From Bhargavaea beijingensis (lineage in GTDB: Bacteria > Bacillota > Bacilli > Bacillales_A > Planococcaceae): 64,000 nucleotides of DNA. Both the position numbers and the translations under genes were made by a program. The stretch lies in NCBI RefSeq assembly GCF_900101985.1, contig NZ_FNAR01000002.1, forward strand, positions 186,001 to 250,000, in the 5' to 3' direction. This document shows positions 41,744 through 51,119 of this stretch, one piece after another. Position 1 is the first letter of the stretch; each line of letters starts with the position of its first letter. A model generated the notes under the pieces. It was not told the DNA's origin and did no database searches. It saw nothing but the letters and a program-made list of their open reading frames with translations.

Positions 41744-41815
41744 CGGCTGCCGCATGCTGTTTTCGTCGGATGCGTGAGCCTGCCGCTGCCAGGATGCCAG
41801 ATCACCTTCTAAGAC

Positions 41816-41849
41816 AAAAAGCCACCGGCGCCGCCGGTGGCTTTTCCTA
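41816..41849 (-). terminator. terminator of the SGNH hydrolase gene
   Basis: On the minus strand AAAAGCCACCGGC-loop-GCCGGTGGCTTTTTG, overlapping the stop codon. Confidence 0.85.
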
Positions 41850-42554
41850 TCGCTTCATCTTTTCCATCCATACGTCGTAGCCGGCGCCGTTCAGGTGGAC
41901 GCCGTCGATTGTGTATCGCTGATCAAGCTGGCCTTTATCATCCAGAAACGCCGGATGCAGATCGATCAAGTGGGCGCCACTTTCTTCGGCGACTTTCCTC
42001 AGGATCCCGTTATACTTCGCAATCTCCTCGTCACGGATCGAGTTCCCGATCAAATCATAGTTCACTGGAAGGATCGAAAATAGCGTCACCTCGGTTTTCC
42101 CATGATCGAACGCCCCGACGATTTTCCTGACATTCTTTTCGTACTCCTCCGGCCCGATGCCTTCCATGATGTCGTTGATGCCGACCAGTATGTACGCTTC
42201 CTTCGGTTCGCGCTCCGCGACTTCCTTGATGCGGTGCAGCACATTATAGGATGTGTCATCGCGGATCCCGCGGTTGATCACGGTTTCGCCGGGGAAATAC
42301 TCGCCGAACTGTCCGTGGTCGGTCAGGCTGTCGCCGATAAATGCCTTGTCGACCGGGGCATCGGCCGGCGCCGCCTCGAACACGGATTTCTGGTTCAGGT
42401 AATAGTCGTTGAACGGCTGGTCGGAAGTGAGCGCACGCCATTGCGTTTTAAGAAACCGCTCGCCGCCGTTCATCTGGATATAAAACGCTGCCGCCCCGAC
42501 CAGCAGCACATTCAGTGCAATCGAAACAATAAGTGCGGCCTTCATAATCTTCAT
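41847..42554 (-). CDS. membrane-anchored SGNH/GDSL hydrolase
   Basis: Esterase or acetylhydrolase-like protein (235 residues). One N-terminal membrane segment (AALIVSIALNVLLVGAAAF) is followed by an extracellular SGNH domain with FIGDSLTDHG (block I), NRGIRDDTS (block II), LVGINDI (block III) and DGVHLNGAGY (block V). Such enzymes often remove acetyl groups from surface glycans. The ATG at 42554 follows GGGAGATGACATC; the longer frame upstream is not used. It is divergent from the DUF2188 gene. Confidence 0.9.
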   Translation of the reverse strand: MKIMKAALIVSIALNVLLVGAAAFYIQMNGGERFLKTQWRALTSDQPFNDYYLNQKSVFEAAPADAPVDKAFIGDSLTDHGQFGEYFPGETVINRGIRDDTSYNVLHRIKEVAEREPKEAYILVGINDIMEGIGPEEYEKNVRKIVGAFDHGKTEVTLFSILPVNYDLIGNSIRDEEIAKYNGILRKVAEESGAHLIDLHPAFLDDKGQLDQRYTIDGVHLNGAGYDVWMEKMKR

Positions 42555-42656
42555 GATGTCATCTCCCTGCTGAGTCAATAATGGCTTTTTACCCGATTTG
42601 GCCGGCCGGGAATCAGGGTAGAGAATAATAAATTCAGAGTGGAAGGAATGAGGCAC

Positions 42657-42878
42657 ATGGGCAAGAACCAGCACGTTGTCCCGGTGAACGGCGGATGGGC
42701 AGTGAAAGCGGAAGGGGAATCGGAGCCGTCCCACACCGTTGGCACCCAGCAGGAAGCGTTTGAAATCGGCCGGAACATCGCGAAAAAAGAACGCTCCGAA
42801 CTTCTGATCCACGGTGAAGACGGGAAAATCCGGGAAAGGAACACCTACGGAAAAGACCCGCATCCGCCAAGAGGATAA
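42657..42878 (+). CDS. DUF2188 family small protein (copy 1)
   Basis: A 73-residue cytoplasmic protein of the DUF2188 type, with NQHVVPVNGGWAVKAEGESE, then helical TQQEAFEIGRNIAKKERSEL and a C-terminal IHGEDGKIRERN. Its function is unknown. The ATG at 42657 has GGAAGG and GAGG upstream. A close paralogue lies near 51 kb. C-type repeats and a terminator follow. Confidence 0.88.
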   Translation: MGKNQHVVPVNGGWAVKAEGESEPSHTVGTQQEAFEIGRNIAKKERSELLIHGEDGKIRERNTYGKDPHPPRG

Positions 42879-42892
42879 GGAACGAACCGGCA

Positions 42893-42930
42893 GGTAACCA
42901 CTCACAGCCGAAAGGTCATCACTCATAACC
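42893..42930. repeat. C-type 21-bp repeat pair (GGTAACCACTCAC family)
   Basis: GGTAACCACTCAC at 42893 and GGTCATCACTCAT at 42914, one 21-bp step apart. Confidence 0.8.
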
Positions 42931-42939
42931 GAAACCGGC

Positions 42940-42976
42940 CGCCGTTGTCTCCATTGGGAGAACAGCGGCGTTTTTT
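42940..42976 (+). terminator. terminator of the DUF2188 gene
   Basis: CGCCGTTGTCTCC-attg-GGAGAACAGCGGCG followed by six T. A decayed copy of its right half recurs at 44116-44140. Confidence 0.85.
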
Positions 42977-43053
42977 AGTTCAAAGAATTTCGTCGCTTCA
43001 ATTAAAAAGGGACCCCGGCCACAGTACCGGAGTCACATGATTGCTGTCTTTTT

Positions 43054-43716
43054 TCACACTGAAGCTTCGCACTGATACTGGACCAGGCCCACTTCATTTG
43101 CATAGAGCGCAGCTTGTGTACGATCGCTGAGGTCCAACTTCGCGAGAATTTGGCTCATATGCTTTTTTACAGTGTTTTCGGTTATGAATAGTTTTTTGGC
43201 TATTTGCTTATTGGAATAACCTTTCCCCAAAATCCGCAATACTTCTTTTTCTTTCGAAGTTAATAGCTTCAACCGCTTACTGTGCGGGTGAGGCTTATGT
43301 TGACTATGCAGAATCATATCCATAATAGCGGGGTCGTAATACTTTCCGCCCCGATAAATGGTTTGTAAGGCATAAACGAATTCTTCAGGATACGCACCAA
43401 GGGAAATATATCCTTCTACTTTTGTATCCATGGTTAAGGGTGACAGGAACGGGACTGTCTCATTTAGAGGAATAAGAACGGCGAATTTGCAAGTCACCCC
43501 CAATTCTCTCACCTCAGCAATCAAATCAAATCCATTTTCTTTTCCCAACTGAATATGGACAATCACCAAGTCCGGTTTTTTCTTTTGAATGAGGTCCAAT
43601 GCTTCTTGTTTGTTTTTCGCTTCTCCTTTTATATCCATCCGTTCTTGCAGGGATAGGATGGAACGAAGACCTTTCCTGACAAGAGTCTGATCATCCACTA
43701 ATATAATTTTCATCAA
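43054..43716 (-). CDS. NarL/LuxR-type response regulator lacking the phospho-acceptor aspartate
   Basis: 220 residues: a receiver domain (about 1-120) and a C-terminal LuxR helix-turn-helix (LTSKEKEVLRILGKGYSNKQIAKKLFITENTVKKHM). The acidic pair VDDQ is kept, but the phosphorylation site reads PDLVIVHIQLG with His at position 54 in place of Asp. The conserved Lys is also replaced (EGYISLGAYPEE). No histidine kinase is adjacent. It is therefore likely to work without phosphorylation. It is divergent from the pilus operon and could regulate it; this is inference. Confidence 0.88.
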   Translation of the reverse strand: MMKIILVDDQTLVRKGLRSILSLQERMDIKGEAKNKQEALDLIQKKKPDLVIVHIQLGKENGFDLIAEVRELGVTCKFAVLIPLNETVPFLSPLTMDTKVEGYISLGAYPEEFVYALQTIYRGGKYYDPAIMDMILHSQHKPHPHSKRLKLLTSKEKEVLRILGKGYSNKQIAKKLFITENTVKKHMSQILAKLDLSDRTQAALYANEVGLVQYQCEASV

Positions 43717-44319
43717 TTTCGTCCCCTTTACTCAGATAGATGAACGCCGGATGCAAGCGACAGGTAACGCATTTAAGGAAGAAAAAAATTAACTCTAAGA
43801 TGAGTGAAGCACTCTATTTGATCTGGAGACTGTAAACGCTGCGGCAAGAAGTGCAGGGGCAAATAGACTATGTATGAATATATTAGCAAAAAGTGGTATA
43901 GATGGAATGGTCCAAATGTACCATAACCATTCGCCGTCAGAGGGGGTCAAAACTACCCGATAGAGGGGCGAGCAATCAGAATCCACTCTATATACTAGCA
44001 ATAGTTCCATTCGTTGAATTTTGGAAACTCTGAGGGAGGAGGTTGGCGCGCTTCAAAAGTCATTTGAAAATGGAAGTTCGATGCGAATTACACAGTCATG
44101 GTGCGCCTCCGAGGGGAGAACAGCGGCGGCTTTTTTGGTAATGCCTCAAACTGTTACATAAGTCCTCGTTGAAGGAAAACGGTTAATCAAAATTTATTTC
44201 CGGTTTGGGTCATAATCCCTCTTAAGCTTTCATAAATATAGGTATGTAGGGCTTGTTTTGCTCTATCATCAAGTATTTTGCGAGTTGAACAACTACAGAT
44301 AGCGAAAGGAGGAGGGGTC
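43717..44319. other. intergenic region between the response regulator and pilus operon
   Basis: About 600 bases without a supported gene. It contains a decayed copy of the DUF2188 terminator arm (GGAGAACAGCGGCGGCTTTTTT, near 44116) and an AT-rich stretch before the pilin gene. I could not assign a promoter with confidence. Confidence 0.5.
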
Positions 44320-47046
44320 ATGTCGAGACTCAAGGGGCTATCGGCTGTGCTGGCTGTGCTTTTAGTCCTGCAGCTGATGGTTCCGGTTTTCGGAAACGCA
44401 CAGTCGGATGATGCCGGCCGGATCAAGATCGAGAAAACCTCCCAAACCGCGGAGTCGGTCCAATGGCAAGTGACCGTGAATGCGTCCGGCGCCGAACATG
44501 ACGGCATCCGGGCGAAGATCACCTTCGGCGCAGGCCTGACACCGGCAGCAGTCGCCGGGATCCCGGCCGATCAGGTGTCCGACACGGGCGACGGCTACTC
44601 GGTCCAGCTGCCCGCGGGCAGCGGCGCCTCAGCCATCAAGGTAACGGCGAGCGTCACCGACTCCATCCCTGACTTCCATGAGATCAAAGCCGTCGCCGAC
44701 TACCCGGATGGGACATTCCAGGCAGCCGACCGAGCCGCAACGATCAAACCTGAGGTCAAGGAAGAGGACAAGCCGGCTGAAAAGCAGGACACCAAAGCCG
44801 AGGAGACGGTAACAAAGGAAAACACCGAGCCGGCTGCGCAGTCCGAAAAAGAAGCGGAGCAACCGGCCGAAGAAACGAAGTCCCCTGCAAAGGAAGCCGC
44901 TCCGGCTGAGCAACCTGAGGAACAACCGGCCGGAAACGAAACCGCTCCTGAGCCATCTGCAGATCTTGAAGAGGCGGACCAAGCAGAAACACCGCCTAAA
45001 GAAGCAGAACCGAAAAAAGACGACTCCGCCCCTGAAAAAGCACCGGCAGGCAAGACAGAGTCGGACGTTATAGAAAAAGAAACCGTCTTTGGCACTGCGG
45101 CGCCGGTTGCCGTGGAGGCGGAAGTGATGGCGTCGTTGAATGTGCCTTCTCCGTATTACGCCCTTGATCCGAATGCCATAGTCGTCCCGACCACTCTGGA
45201 AGGGGTTTCGACCAACTCACATACGATGCCGCTTCTGATGTGGGTAAACGGCAACACGGTTTACGTGGCGGTCAGATCCACGCATGAACTTAACTATATG
45301 GAATTGGCAGGGGTCAAAACGACCGATTCCAACAAGCATGCGTCCATGCAATCAATTTTTATCGGTGGTGCAGAGAAAAAACCTGATGCAGGTATCCAAG
45401 GAAATACCAAAGATGCGCGGTGGACCGTATACAAGTTTAATAAGGATGCTCTTAATCTACTCGACAACGCCACCCATAAATTCTTCGTCGATGGAATCGG
45501 TAACGGCCATGACGTAGGCGGGCAACTGGTCGTCACCATCCCCAACACCACGGTAACCGGCAACAAAGTCTGGGTCGGCGGAACCGAGCGGCCTGCCATC
45601 ACGCTGCAGCTGATCGCCCAAGCGCTAGGTGAGACAAAGCGGACCCTCGGAACAAAGGTCGTCAACGGGACGGAAACTCCGGCCTGGACGCATACATGGA
45701 CATATGTCCCTAAGTACAATCCGGTCGGCAGTCCCTACACCTACACCCTAGACGAAGCATCCGTCCCGCCCAACTACACGAAAACGCTCGACGGCCTGAC
45801 CGTGACGAACACGTACAATCCCGAGCAGCTGAAGATCAACGTCAACAAAGTCTGGATCGGGCCGGAGGACGGACCGGTCACCGTTCGGCTGATCGCCGAC
45901 GGCAGGGACACCGGAAAAACCGTGACGCTTGATCGGGAGAAAAGCTGGGCGGGTTCGTTCACGGTGAACCGGTTGGATGACAAAACCGGCAAGCCGATCA
46001 GCTACACCGTAAAGGAAGTGCCGGTGCCCGGGTATTCCACTCAACTGACCGGATCCGTCAAAGACGGGTTCACGTTTACGAACACGCACGACGGGACGGT
46101 CGACATCAAGGTAAATAAAGTATGGATCGGCCCGGCGGCGGAGTCGGTGACGGTCAGCCTTCTGGCGGACGGCACGCCGACCGGGAAGACGCTCATTCTT
46201 AATGAAGGAAATGACTGGCGCGGCGCGTTCTCCGGCCTCCGGAAGTATGATGCGAAAACCGGAGCGGAGATCGCCTATAGCGTGGAAGAAGTCCGGGTAC
46301 CGGACTATTCCCCGAAAGTGACCGGCTCACCGGAAACCGGCTTCACCCTCACCAATACGAATGACGCCACGACAAGCGTCGATGTCCGCAAAGAATGGGT
46401 CGGGCCTGAAGCCGGACCGGTCACGATCGAGCTTCTGGCGGACGGCGAGGCAACCGGGGAAACAGTCGTCCTGAGCGGGGAAAACAATTGGTCCGGCGCG
46501 TTCCGTGACCTCCGGATGTACGATGCCGAGACCGGTGAGGCGATCCGCTATACCGTGACGGAGTCCGAAGTGCCGGAGCGGTACGAAGTGTCCTACAGCA
46601 CCGGTGAAAATGGCGAGTTCATCGTCACGAACACCGCGATCAGCGGCTCGCTCACCGTCACCAAGGTCGATGAGGCCGGTGACCCGCTCGCCGGAGCCGA
46701 ATTCGAGCTCCGGAACCAGGACGGAACCGTCATCGGCACCGGAACGAGCGGGGCGGACGGCAAGATCATCTTTGAAAACCTCGACTGGGGCAACTATTTG
46801 CTTGTCGAAACGAAAGCGCCGGAAGGCTACCGGCTCCTGACGAAACCGATTGAGATCAAAATCGGCGCAGACCGATTGGATATCAAAGAGACGGTCGAAA
46901 ACACCCCGACGGACTGGGAGCTTCCTGCCACCGGCGGCTTCGGCACCATTCCGTTCTACATGGCGGGCGTCATGATGATGGCAGCGGCGGTGTTCACGCT
47001 GCGGAAGAAAAAAGAGAATGTACGAGTGAGAGGAGAATGGAAATGA
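44320..47046 (+). CDS. LPxTG-anchored pilus adhesin/ancillary pilin with repeated Cna B-type domains
   Basis: Surface protein of 908 residues. It has a signal peptide (about 1-28), a globular N-terminal part, an acidic Pro/Glu/Lys-rich stretch (about 145-250) and a second globular part. Four Cna-B domains follow from about residue 410 (repeated NKVWIGPEDGPVTV / RKEWVGPEAGPVTI and FTVTNT-like ends). Then come a SpaA-type domain (GSLTVTKVDEAGDPLAGAEF, E-box LLVETKAPEGYRLL), the sorting signal LPATG near 868, a membrane segment and a positive tail. GGAGGAGGGG precedes ATG 44320. Its stop overlaps the next pilin start. It is probably the tip or minor pilin. Confidence 0.92.
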   Translation: MSRLKGLSAVLAVLLVLQLMVPVFGNAQSDDAGRIKIEKTSQTAESVQWQVTVNASGAEHDGIRAKITFGAGLTPAAVAGIPADQVSDTGDGYSVQLPAGSGASAIKVTASVTDSIPDFHEIKAVADYPDGTFQAADRAATIKPEVKEEDKPAEKQDTKAEETVTKENTEPAAQSEKEAEQPAEETKSPAKEAAPAEQPEEQPAGNETAPEPSADLEEADQAETPPKEAEPKKDDSAPEKAPAGKTESDVIEKETVFGTAAPVAVEAEVMASLNVPSPYYALDPNAIVVPTTLEGVSTNSHTMPLLMWVNGNTVYVAVRSTHELNYMELAGVKTTDSNKHASMQSIFIGGAEKKPDAGIQGNTKDARWTVYKFNKDALNLLDNATHKFFVDGIGNGHDVGGQLVVTIPNTTVTGNKVWVGGTERPAITLQLIAQALGETKRTLGTKVVNGTETPAWTHTWTYVPKYNPVGSPYTYTLDEASVPPNYTKTLDGLTVTNTYNPEQLKINVNKVWIGPEDGPVTVRLIADGRDTGKTVTLDREKSWAGSFTVNRLDDKTGKPISYTVKEVPVPGYSTQLTGSVKDGFTFTNTHDGTVDIKVNKVWIGPAAESVTVSLLADGTPTGKTLILNEGNDWRGAFSGLRKYDAKTGAEIAYSVEEVRVPDYSPKVTGSPETGFTLTNTNDATTSVDVRKEWVGPEAGPVTIELLADGEATGETVVLSGENNWSGAFRDLRMYDAETGEAIRYTVTESEVPERYEVSYSTGENGEFIVTNTAISGSLTVTKVDEAGDPLAGAEFELRNQDGTVIGTGTSGADGKIIFENLDWGNYLLVETKAPEGYRLLTKPIEIKIGADRLDIKETVENTPTDWELPATGGFGTIPFYMAGVMMMAAAVFTLRKKKENVRVRGEWK

Positions 47047-48791
47047 AACAACGAAAAAAATCGCTCCGACTCTGGTCGGCGCTGCTGCTGTTCATGGCGC
47101 TGCTGATTCCCCAGATGGCGTTTGCCTACACGACAACGGGGTCTGCGGACAACCCGAGCCTCACCATCCACAAATTCGAGCAAGAGCCGGGAACGGGTGC
47201 CGGTGATGAAGGGGACGGGAATCCCGGGCAAAATGCTGAGGGCACGCCTGTCGAAGGTGTCGAATTCACCCTGACCCAGACGCACAGTTATAATCCTGAA
47301 ACCGATACATGGACAGAAAAGAGCGGCGCTGAAATCAAAGGCACGACAGGCGCTGACGGAACCGTCACCTTCACGAAGGCGAACGGCCTCGAGCTCGGCC
47401 GCTATGGAGTGAAGGAAACAAACGGCCCTGATCATATCGTCCTGAACACAGAAATCTTCTACGTCGACATCCCGATGACGAACAAGGAAGGGAATGCGCT
47501 CAACTACAACGTCCACATCTACCCGAAAAACGAAACGATCCGTTCCGGTGTAGAACTGAAGAAGGTGGATGAGAACGGGAAACCGCTGGCAGGCGTCACA
47601 TTCAAGCTCTTTAATGAAGACGGTTCTCCGGCCGTGGACAACGAAAACAATGAAGTTCCCGCACTTACCACCGATAACAACGGCCTGATCAGCGTCTCGG
47701 GCCTGGCAGCAGGCAAGTACTATTTCCAGGAAACCGCCGTTCCGGATGGCTACGCGCTGAACACCACAAAAGTCGCGTTTGCCGTGAAGAAAGTCGGCGA
47801 AAAACAAGAAATCAAAGTGGTCTGGGACAACGTCGCCCGGTTTGCGGAAAATGGCACCGTCACCAACTACGTGATCCCGACGGTCGACAAGGACGCCAAC
47901 GGCGAGAAGGAGCTCGACTTCGACCGCGACAAGGTGTACAGCTACAACATCACCATCAATACCCCTAAAGATATCGATCTGTACAAAGCGCTCGTCGTCA
48001 CGGATGAACTCGACAGACGCCTGACGTATGCCGGTAACTGGAAAGTGACCGGAGCGCCTGAGGGTAGCTTCACGTTCACCCAGGACGGCCAGACACTCAA
48101 GTGGACTGCAGATCCGAAACAGCTGACCGGAGGCGGCAAAATCACCATCACCTTCGACGCAAAGATCAAGCCGGACGCCATCGCAGAAGACGGCATCCCG
48201 AACACCGTCAAGCTCGACTTCGACAACAGCTTTGGCTGGTCCACCATCGACGGGCCGGCAAAACCAGAAGAACCGGAAACACCGCCGGTCGTCACACCGA
48301 CACAGGGTAACCTGAACGTGATCAAGATTGATGCGGCAGACGGCAAGAAACTGAAGGGAGCGGAATTCAAACTCACTTCCGATAAAGAAGGCAAAAACAT
48401 CATCGATACTTCTGCGATGGGCGATGTCGTCAAGTGGAACGGAAACACTTACAACGGGCCGCTTGAGACCTTAAAGACACGTGCAGACGGAACGTTCGAC
48501 ATCACGGGACTCACGCCGGGCACTTACTATCTCCACGAGACAAAGGCACCGACGTACACGGATGGCGAAGGCAACCTGAAGTCCTATCGCCTCCTGACAA
48601 CAGCGATCGAAATTAAGATAGTGGACGATGAGACAGCAAAAGCTGAGGTCAAAAACTCCAAGTCCGCCTGGGTCCTCCCGACAACCGGCGGTCTCGGAAC
48701 CACACTCTTCACAGGGGTCGGCCTCATGCTCATGATGAGCGCATCCGTGCTCTTCATGCGCCGGCGCCAAACAGATACGACGAAAGACTAA
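47043..48791 (+). CDS. LPxTG-anchored major pilin (SpaA/SpaH-type, isopeptide-forming)
   Basis: Backbone pilin of 582 residues. A signal peptide ends near AFAYTTT. The pilin motif appears as YNVHIYPKN near 160, whose Lys is the usual sortase linkage point. There are SpaA domains with E-box YYFQETAVPDGYAL, a middle fibrillar domain with the conserved DELDRRLTYAG region and a third domain with YYLHETKAP. The sorting signal LPTTG lies near 545. The chosen ATG is 47043 with AGAGGAG 7 bases upstream; it overlaps the preceding stop. It is polymerised by the downstream class C sortases. Confidence 0.94.
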   Translation: MKQRKKSLRLWSALLLFMALLIPQMAFAYTTTGSADNPSLTIHKFEQEPGTGAGDEGDGNPGQNAEGTPVEGVEFTLTQTHSYNPETDTWTEKSGAEIKGTTGADGTVTFTKANGLELGRYGVKETNGPDHIVLNTEIFYVDIPMTNKEGNALNYNVHIYPKNETIRSGVELKKVDENGKPLAGVTFKLFNEDGSPAVDNENNEVPALTTDNNGLISVSGLAAGKYYFQETAVPDGYALNTTKVAFAVKKVGEKQEIKVVWDNVARFAENGTVTNYVIPTVDKDANGEKELDFDRDKVYSYNITINTPKDIDLYKALVVTDELDRRLTYAGNWKVTGAPEGSFTFTQDGQTLKWTADPKQLTGGGKITITFDAKIKPDAIAEDGIPNTVKLDFDNSFGWSTIDGPAKPEEPETPPVVTPTQGNLNVIKIDAADGKKLKGAEFKLTSDKEGKNIIDTSAMGDVVKWNGNTYNGPLETLKTRADGTFDITGLTPGTYYLHETKAPTYTDGEGNLKSYRLLTTAIEIKIVDDETAKAEVKNSKSAWVLPTTGGLGTTLFTGVGLMLMMSASVLFMRRRQTDTTKD

Positions 48792-48794
48792 TAA

Positions 48795-48830
48795 AGAAGG
48801 GGAGAATTCACTTCTCCCCTGTTTGTTTTT
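48795..48830 (+). terminator. hairpin between major pilin and sortase genes
   Basis: AAGAAGGGGAG-loop-CTTCTCCCCT followed by GTTTGTTTTT. It is probably a partial terminator that keeps sortase expression below that of the pilins. Confidence 0.78.
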
Positions 48831-48897
48831 ATTGAAGGCCGGTCCACGGGTGGACGGGTGTTCAATGGAAATGAGCGTACGGGGATGGGGGAGCCGC

Positions 48898-49725
48898 ATG
48901 AAGAGAAAGATGGTGCTGATCGTGATATTCCTGATCGGGCTGGGGGTGTTTGCCTATCCGATCGTCTCCAACCTGTTTTCCACGCAAGTCCACCAGTCCG
49001 TCATCCGCGAGTACGACAAGACGGTCAAAGGCATGACTGCGGAGAAGATCCGGCTGGAAAAGGAAAAGGCGGACCGGCACAACGAGGAACTGGCCGGAAT
49101 GGATCACGAGTTCATCGATCCGTTTGCCGAAGGGGCAGGGTCCGGGGAAGAAGAAGAAAGCCGCAGCTACTACGATGCGCTGAACATCGGGCCGGCGATC
49201 GGATCGGTGGAGATTCCGAAAATCGATGCCGATCTGCCCATCTACCATGGCACGAGCGAGGAAGTGCTGTCACAGGGGGCCGGCCATCTCGAGCAATCGT
49301 CGCTTCCGACCGGCAAGCCCGGCACCCACAGTGTCCTCACGGCACACCGCGGGCTGCCGACCGCCAAGATGTTCCGCCATCTGGACAAGATGGAAGTCGG
49401 CGATACGTTTTACGTGAAGGTGCTCGATGACACGATGGCCTATGAAGTGCAGCATATCGAGGCGGTCCTTCCCGATGAAACCGGCTGGCTGCAGATGAAG
49501 GAAGGGGAAGAACTGGTCACGCTCCTGACGTGCGACCCGTATATGATCAACACCCACCGGCTGCTCGTCACCGGCAAGCGCGTTCCGTTTGAACCGGAAG
49601 ACGAGGCAACGATCGCGGCGGAGGAAGAAAAGCGGCAGTGGGTTCCGTACGCACTTGCCGCGCTCGTTCTCGGCTTCATCATCTATCTGGTCAGAAAGAA
49701 GGTGGCGAAACGTGAAGAAGTATAA
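48898..49725 (+). CDS. class C (pilin-polymerising) sortase 1
   Basis: Transpeptidase of 275 residues with an N-terminal and a C-terminal membrane segment. The class C lid is visible as FIDPFAEG. Catalytic His is in TAHRG (about 148), Cys in TLLTCDPY (about 210) and Arg in HRLLVTGKR. It should link pilin subunits through the LPxTG motif and pilin lysine. ATG 48898 follows GGGGGAG; the longer upstream frame reads across the terminator and is not used. Its end overlaps sortase 2 by 14 bases. Confidence 0.93.
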   Translation: MKRKMVLIVIFLIGLGVFAYPIVSNLFSTQVHQSVIREYDKTVKGMTAEKIRLEKEKADRHNEELAGMDHEFIDPFAEGAGSGEEEESRSYYDALNIGPAIGSVEIPKIDADLPIYHGTSEEVLSQGAGHLEQSSLPTGKPGTHSVLTAHRGLPTAKMFRHLDKMEVGDTFYVKVLDDTMAYEVQHIEAVLPDETGWLQMKEGEELVTLLTCDPYMINTHRLLVTGKRVPFEPEDEATIAAEEEKRQWVPYALAALVLGFIIYLVRKKVAKREEV

Positions 49726-50395
49726 GGGGATCATCTTGCTGTTCGCTGCAGGGCTTGTGATCATGGCCTACCCGCACATCGCCCAGCTCGTCAACCGCGA
49801 ACTGCAGCACCGCCAGGCGGAGGATTTCAGGACCGTCCTGGACGGCATGTCGGATTCGGACATCACCGAACTGATGAAGCGCGCACGGCGTTATAATGAA
49901 GACATCCATGAAGACCTCGACGGACTGCGCGACCCGTGGGGGGACCAGCAGGCCCTGATGGTTTCCTATAACGAAACGATGGGATTCGGAGACGAAGATG
50001 CATTCGGAGCACTTGAAATCCCGAAGCTCAATCTCCATACCCCGATTTACCTGGGCTCATCGGAAGCCGTGCTCAGCAAAGGGATCGGCCAGGTCGAAGG
50101 CTCCTCGCTGCCGCTCGGCGGCACGAGCACCCACACGGTCCTCGCCGGCCACCGCGGCATGTGGACCAAAACGATGTTCCGCCACCTCGACCAGCTCCGG
50201 CCCGGCGACCTCTTCTACGTCCATACGATCGACGGCAAACTCACCTACCGGGTCACTTCCCAGCAAGTGATCTACCCAGACGAAACCGACTCCCTCGAAA
50301 TCCAGGAAGGCAAAGACCTCGCCACTCTCCTTACCTGCCACCCGTACCCGCAAAACTACCAGCGGCTGCTGGTGCATGCGGAGCGGGAGCGGTAA
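49712..50395 (+). CDS. class C sortase 2
   Basis: A 227-residue sortase with an N-terminal membrane anchor, the lid motif RDPWGDQ, His in AGHRG (about 145), Cys in TLLTCHPY (about 207) and Arg in QRLLVHAERER. It lacks the C-terminal membrane segment of sortase 1. The start is GTG 49712 after AAGGTGG, within the end of sortase 1. Two sortases for two pilins suggest specialised roles such as polymerisation versus addition of the ancillary pilin or anchoring. Confidence 0.93.
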   Translation: MKKYKGIILLFAAGLVIMAYPHIAQLVNRELQHRQAEDFRTVLDGMSDSDITELMKRARRYNEDIHEDLDGLRDPWGDQQALMVSYNETMGFGDEDAFGALEIPKLNLHTPIYLGSSEAVLSKGIGQVEGSSLPLGGTSTHTVLAGHRGMWTKTMFRHLDQLRPGDLFYVHTIDGKLTYRVTSQQVIYPDETDSLEIQEGKDLATLLTCHPYPQNYQRLLVHAERER

Positions 50396-50423
50396 GGGAG
50401 GCGGGGGCGGGGGCGGAGGCGGA

Positions 50424-50456
50424 GGTAACCACTCATGGCGGCGGGGTAACCACTGG
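50424..50456. repeat. C-type repeat pair after the pilus operon
   Basis: GGTAACCACTCAT at 50424 and GGTAACCACTGG at 50445, one 21-bp step. The following 200 bases hold only an imperfect AAGCAGCT / AGCTGC hairpin near 50570-50605 and no gene. Confidence 0.8.
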
Positions 50457-50672
50457 AGAGTGAATGGACATACCTAATTAGGATAAAGCCTAGGGAATTA
50501 CAGGAAGATCTGCCTGAGCTGAGCGTGGGGTAATTGATTGCAAATAATTTAGCATCGGAACATCAAAAAAGCAGCTCTCTGTCAGAACAGAAAAGCTGCA
50601 GTTATTTGCCGTAGTATGAAGAGGATTCTGCCGTATGCGCATTCGGGTGACTTGGAAGCGCTCGTATTGCGT

Positions 50673-50709
50673 GGTAACCACTCACCCGTCGCAGGTAACC
50701 ACTCACTGG
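50673..50709. repeat. C-type repeat pair upstream of DUF2188 copy 2
   Basis: GGTAACCACTCAC at 50673 and 50694, with a B-like TTGGAAGCGCTCG immediately before them, keeping the 21-bp register. Confidence 0.8.
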
Positions 50710-50873
50710 AAAATCCGAGATTCATAGGTTTGCGGCGGTTTGACATCGGCCCGGAACCTCTTTATCATGACATTGCCACGAAGTCACGGTCACAGTGCCA
50801 GCCCGGATCCTCAAATAAGGTTCGGGGGCGCTCGAGAAGATAATTTGGAAGTTCGACTGAAGGAGTGAGTCTG

Positions 50874-51092
50874 ATGGCTCAGAGCCAGCATGTGATTCCA
50901 ATGGATGGAAAATGGGCGATCCAAGGTGAAGGCGAGCCGGAGCCGTTCTGTTTTGTGCAGACACAGGAAGAGGCGGTCAAAATCGCGGAGGACATCGCCA
51001 TGCGTGAGGAATCGGAGATGCTGATCCATGATGAGGACGGCCAGGTTCTGGAGCGGAATAGATATGAGAAGGATACATTTGAGGAGGAATAG
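50874..51092 (+). CDS. DUF2188 family small protein (copy 2)
   Basis: 72 residues, paralogous to the protein at 42657 (SQHVIPMDGKWAIQGEGEPE ... EEAVKIAEDIAMREESEMLI ... HDEDGQVLERNRYEKD). AAGGAG lies 8 bases before ATG 50874. Function unknown. A strong terminator overlaps its end. Confidence 0.88.
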   Translation: MAQSQHVIPMDGKWAIQGEGEPEPFCFVQTQEEAVKIAEDIAMREESEMLIHDEDGQVLERNRYEKDTFEEE

Positions 51093-51119
51093 GGCTGTCA
51101 GGCGACAGCCCTTTTTTAC
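51091..51119 (+). terminator. terminator of DUF2188 copy 2
   Basis: GGGCTGTC-agg-CGACAGCCC followed by TTTTTT. Confidence 0.86.

Noticed and set aside
43795-44010. 71-residue frame between the response regulator and the pilus operon
   Set aside because: No ribosome binding site precedes the ATG, no terminator follows, and the sequence matches no family I recognise.
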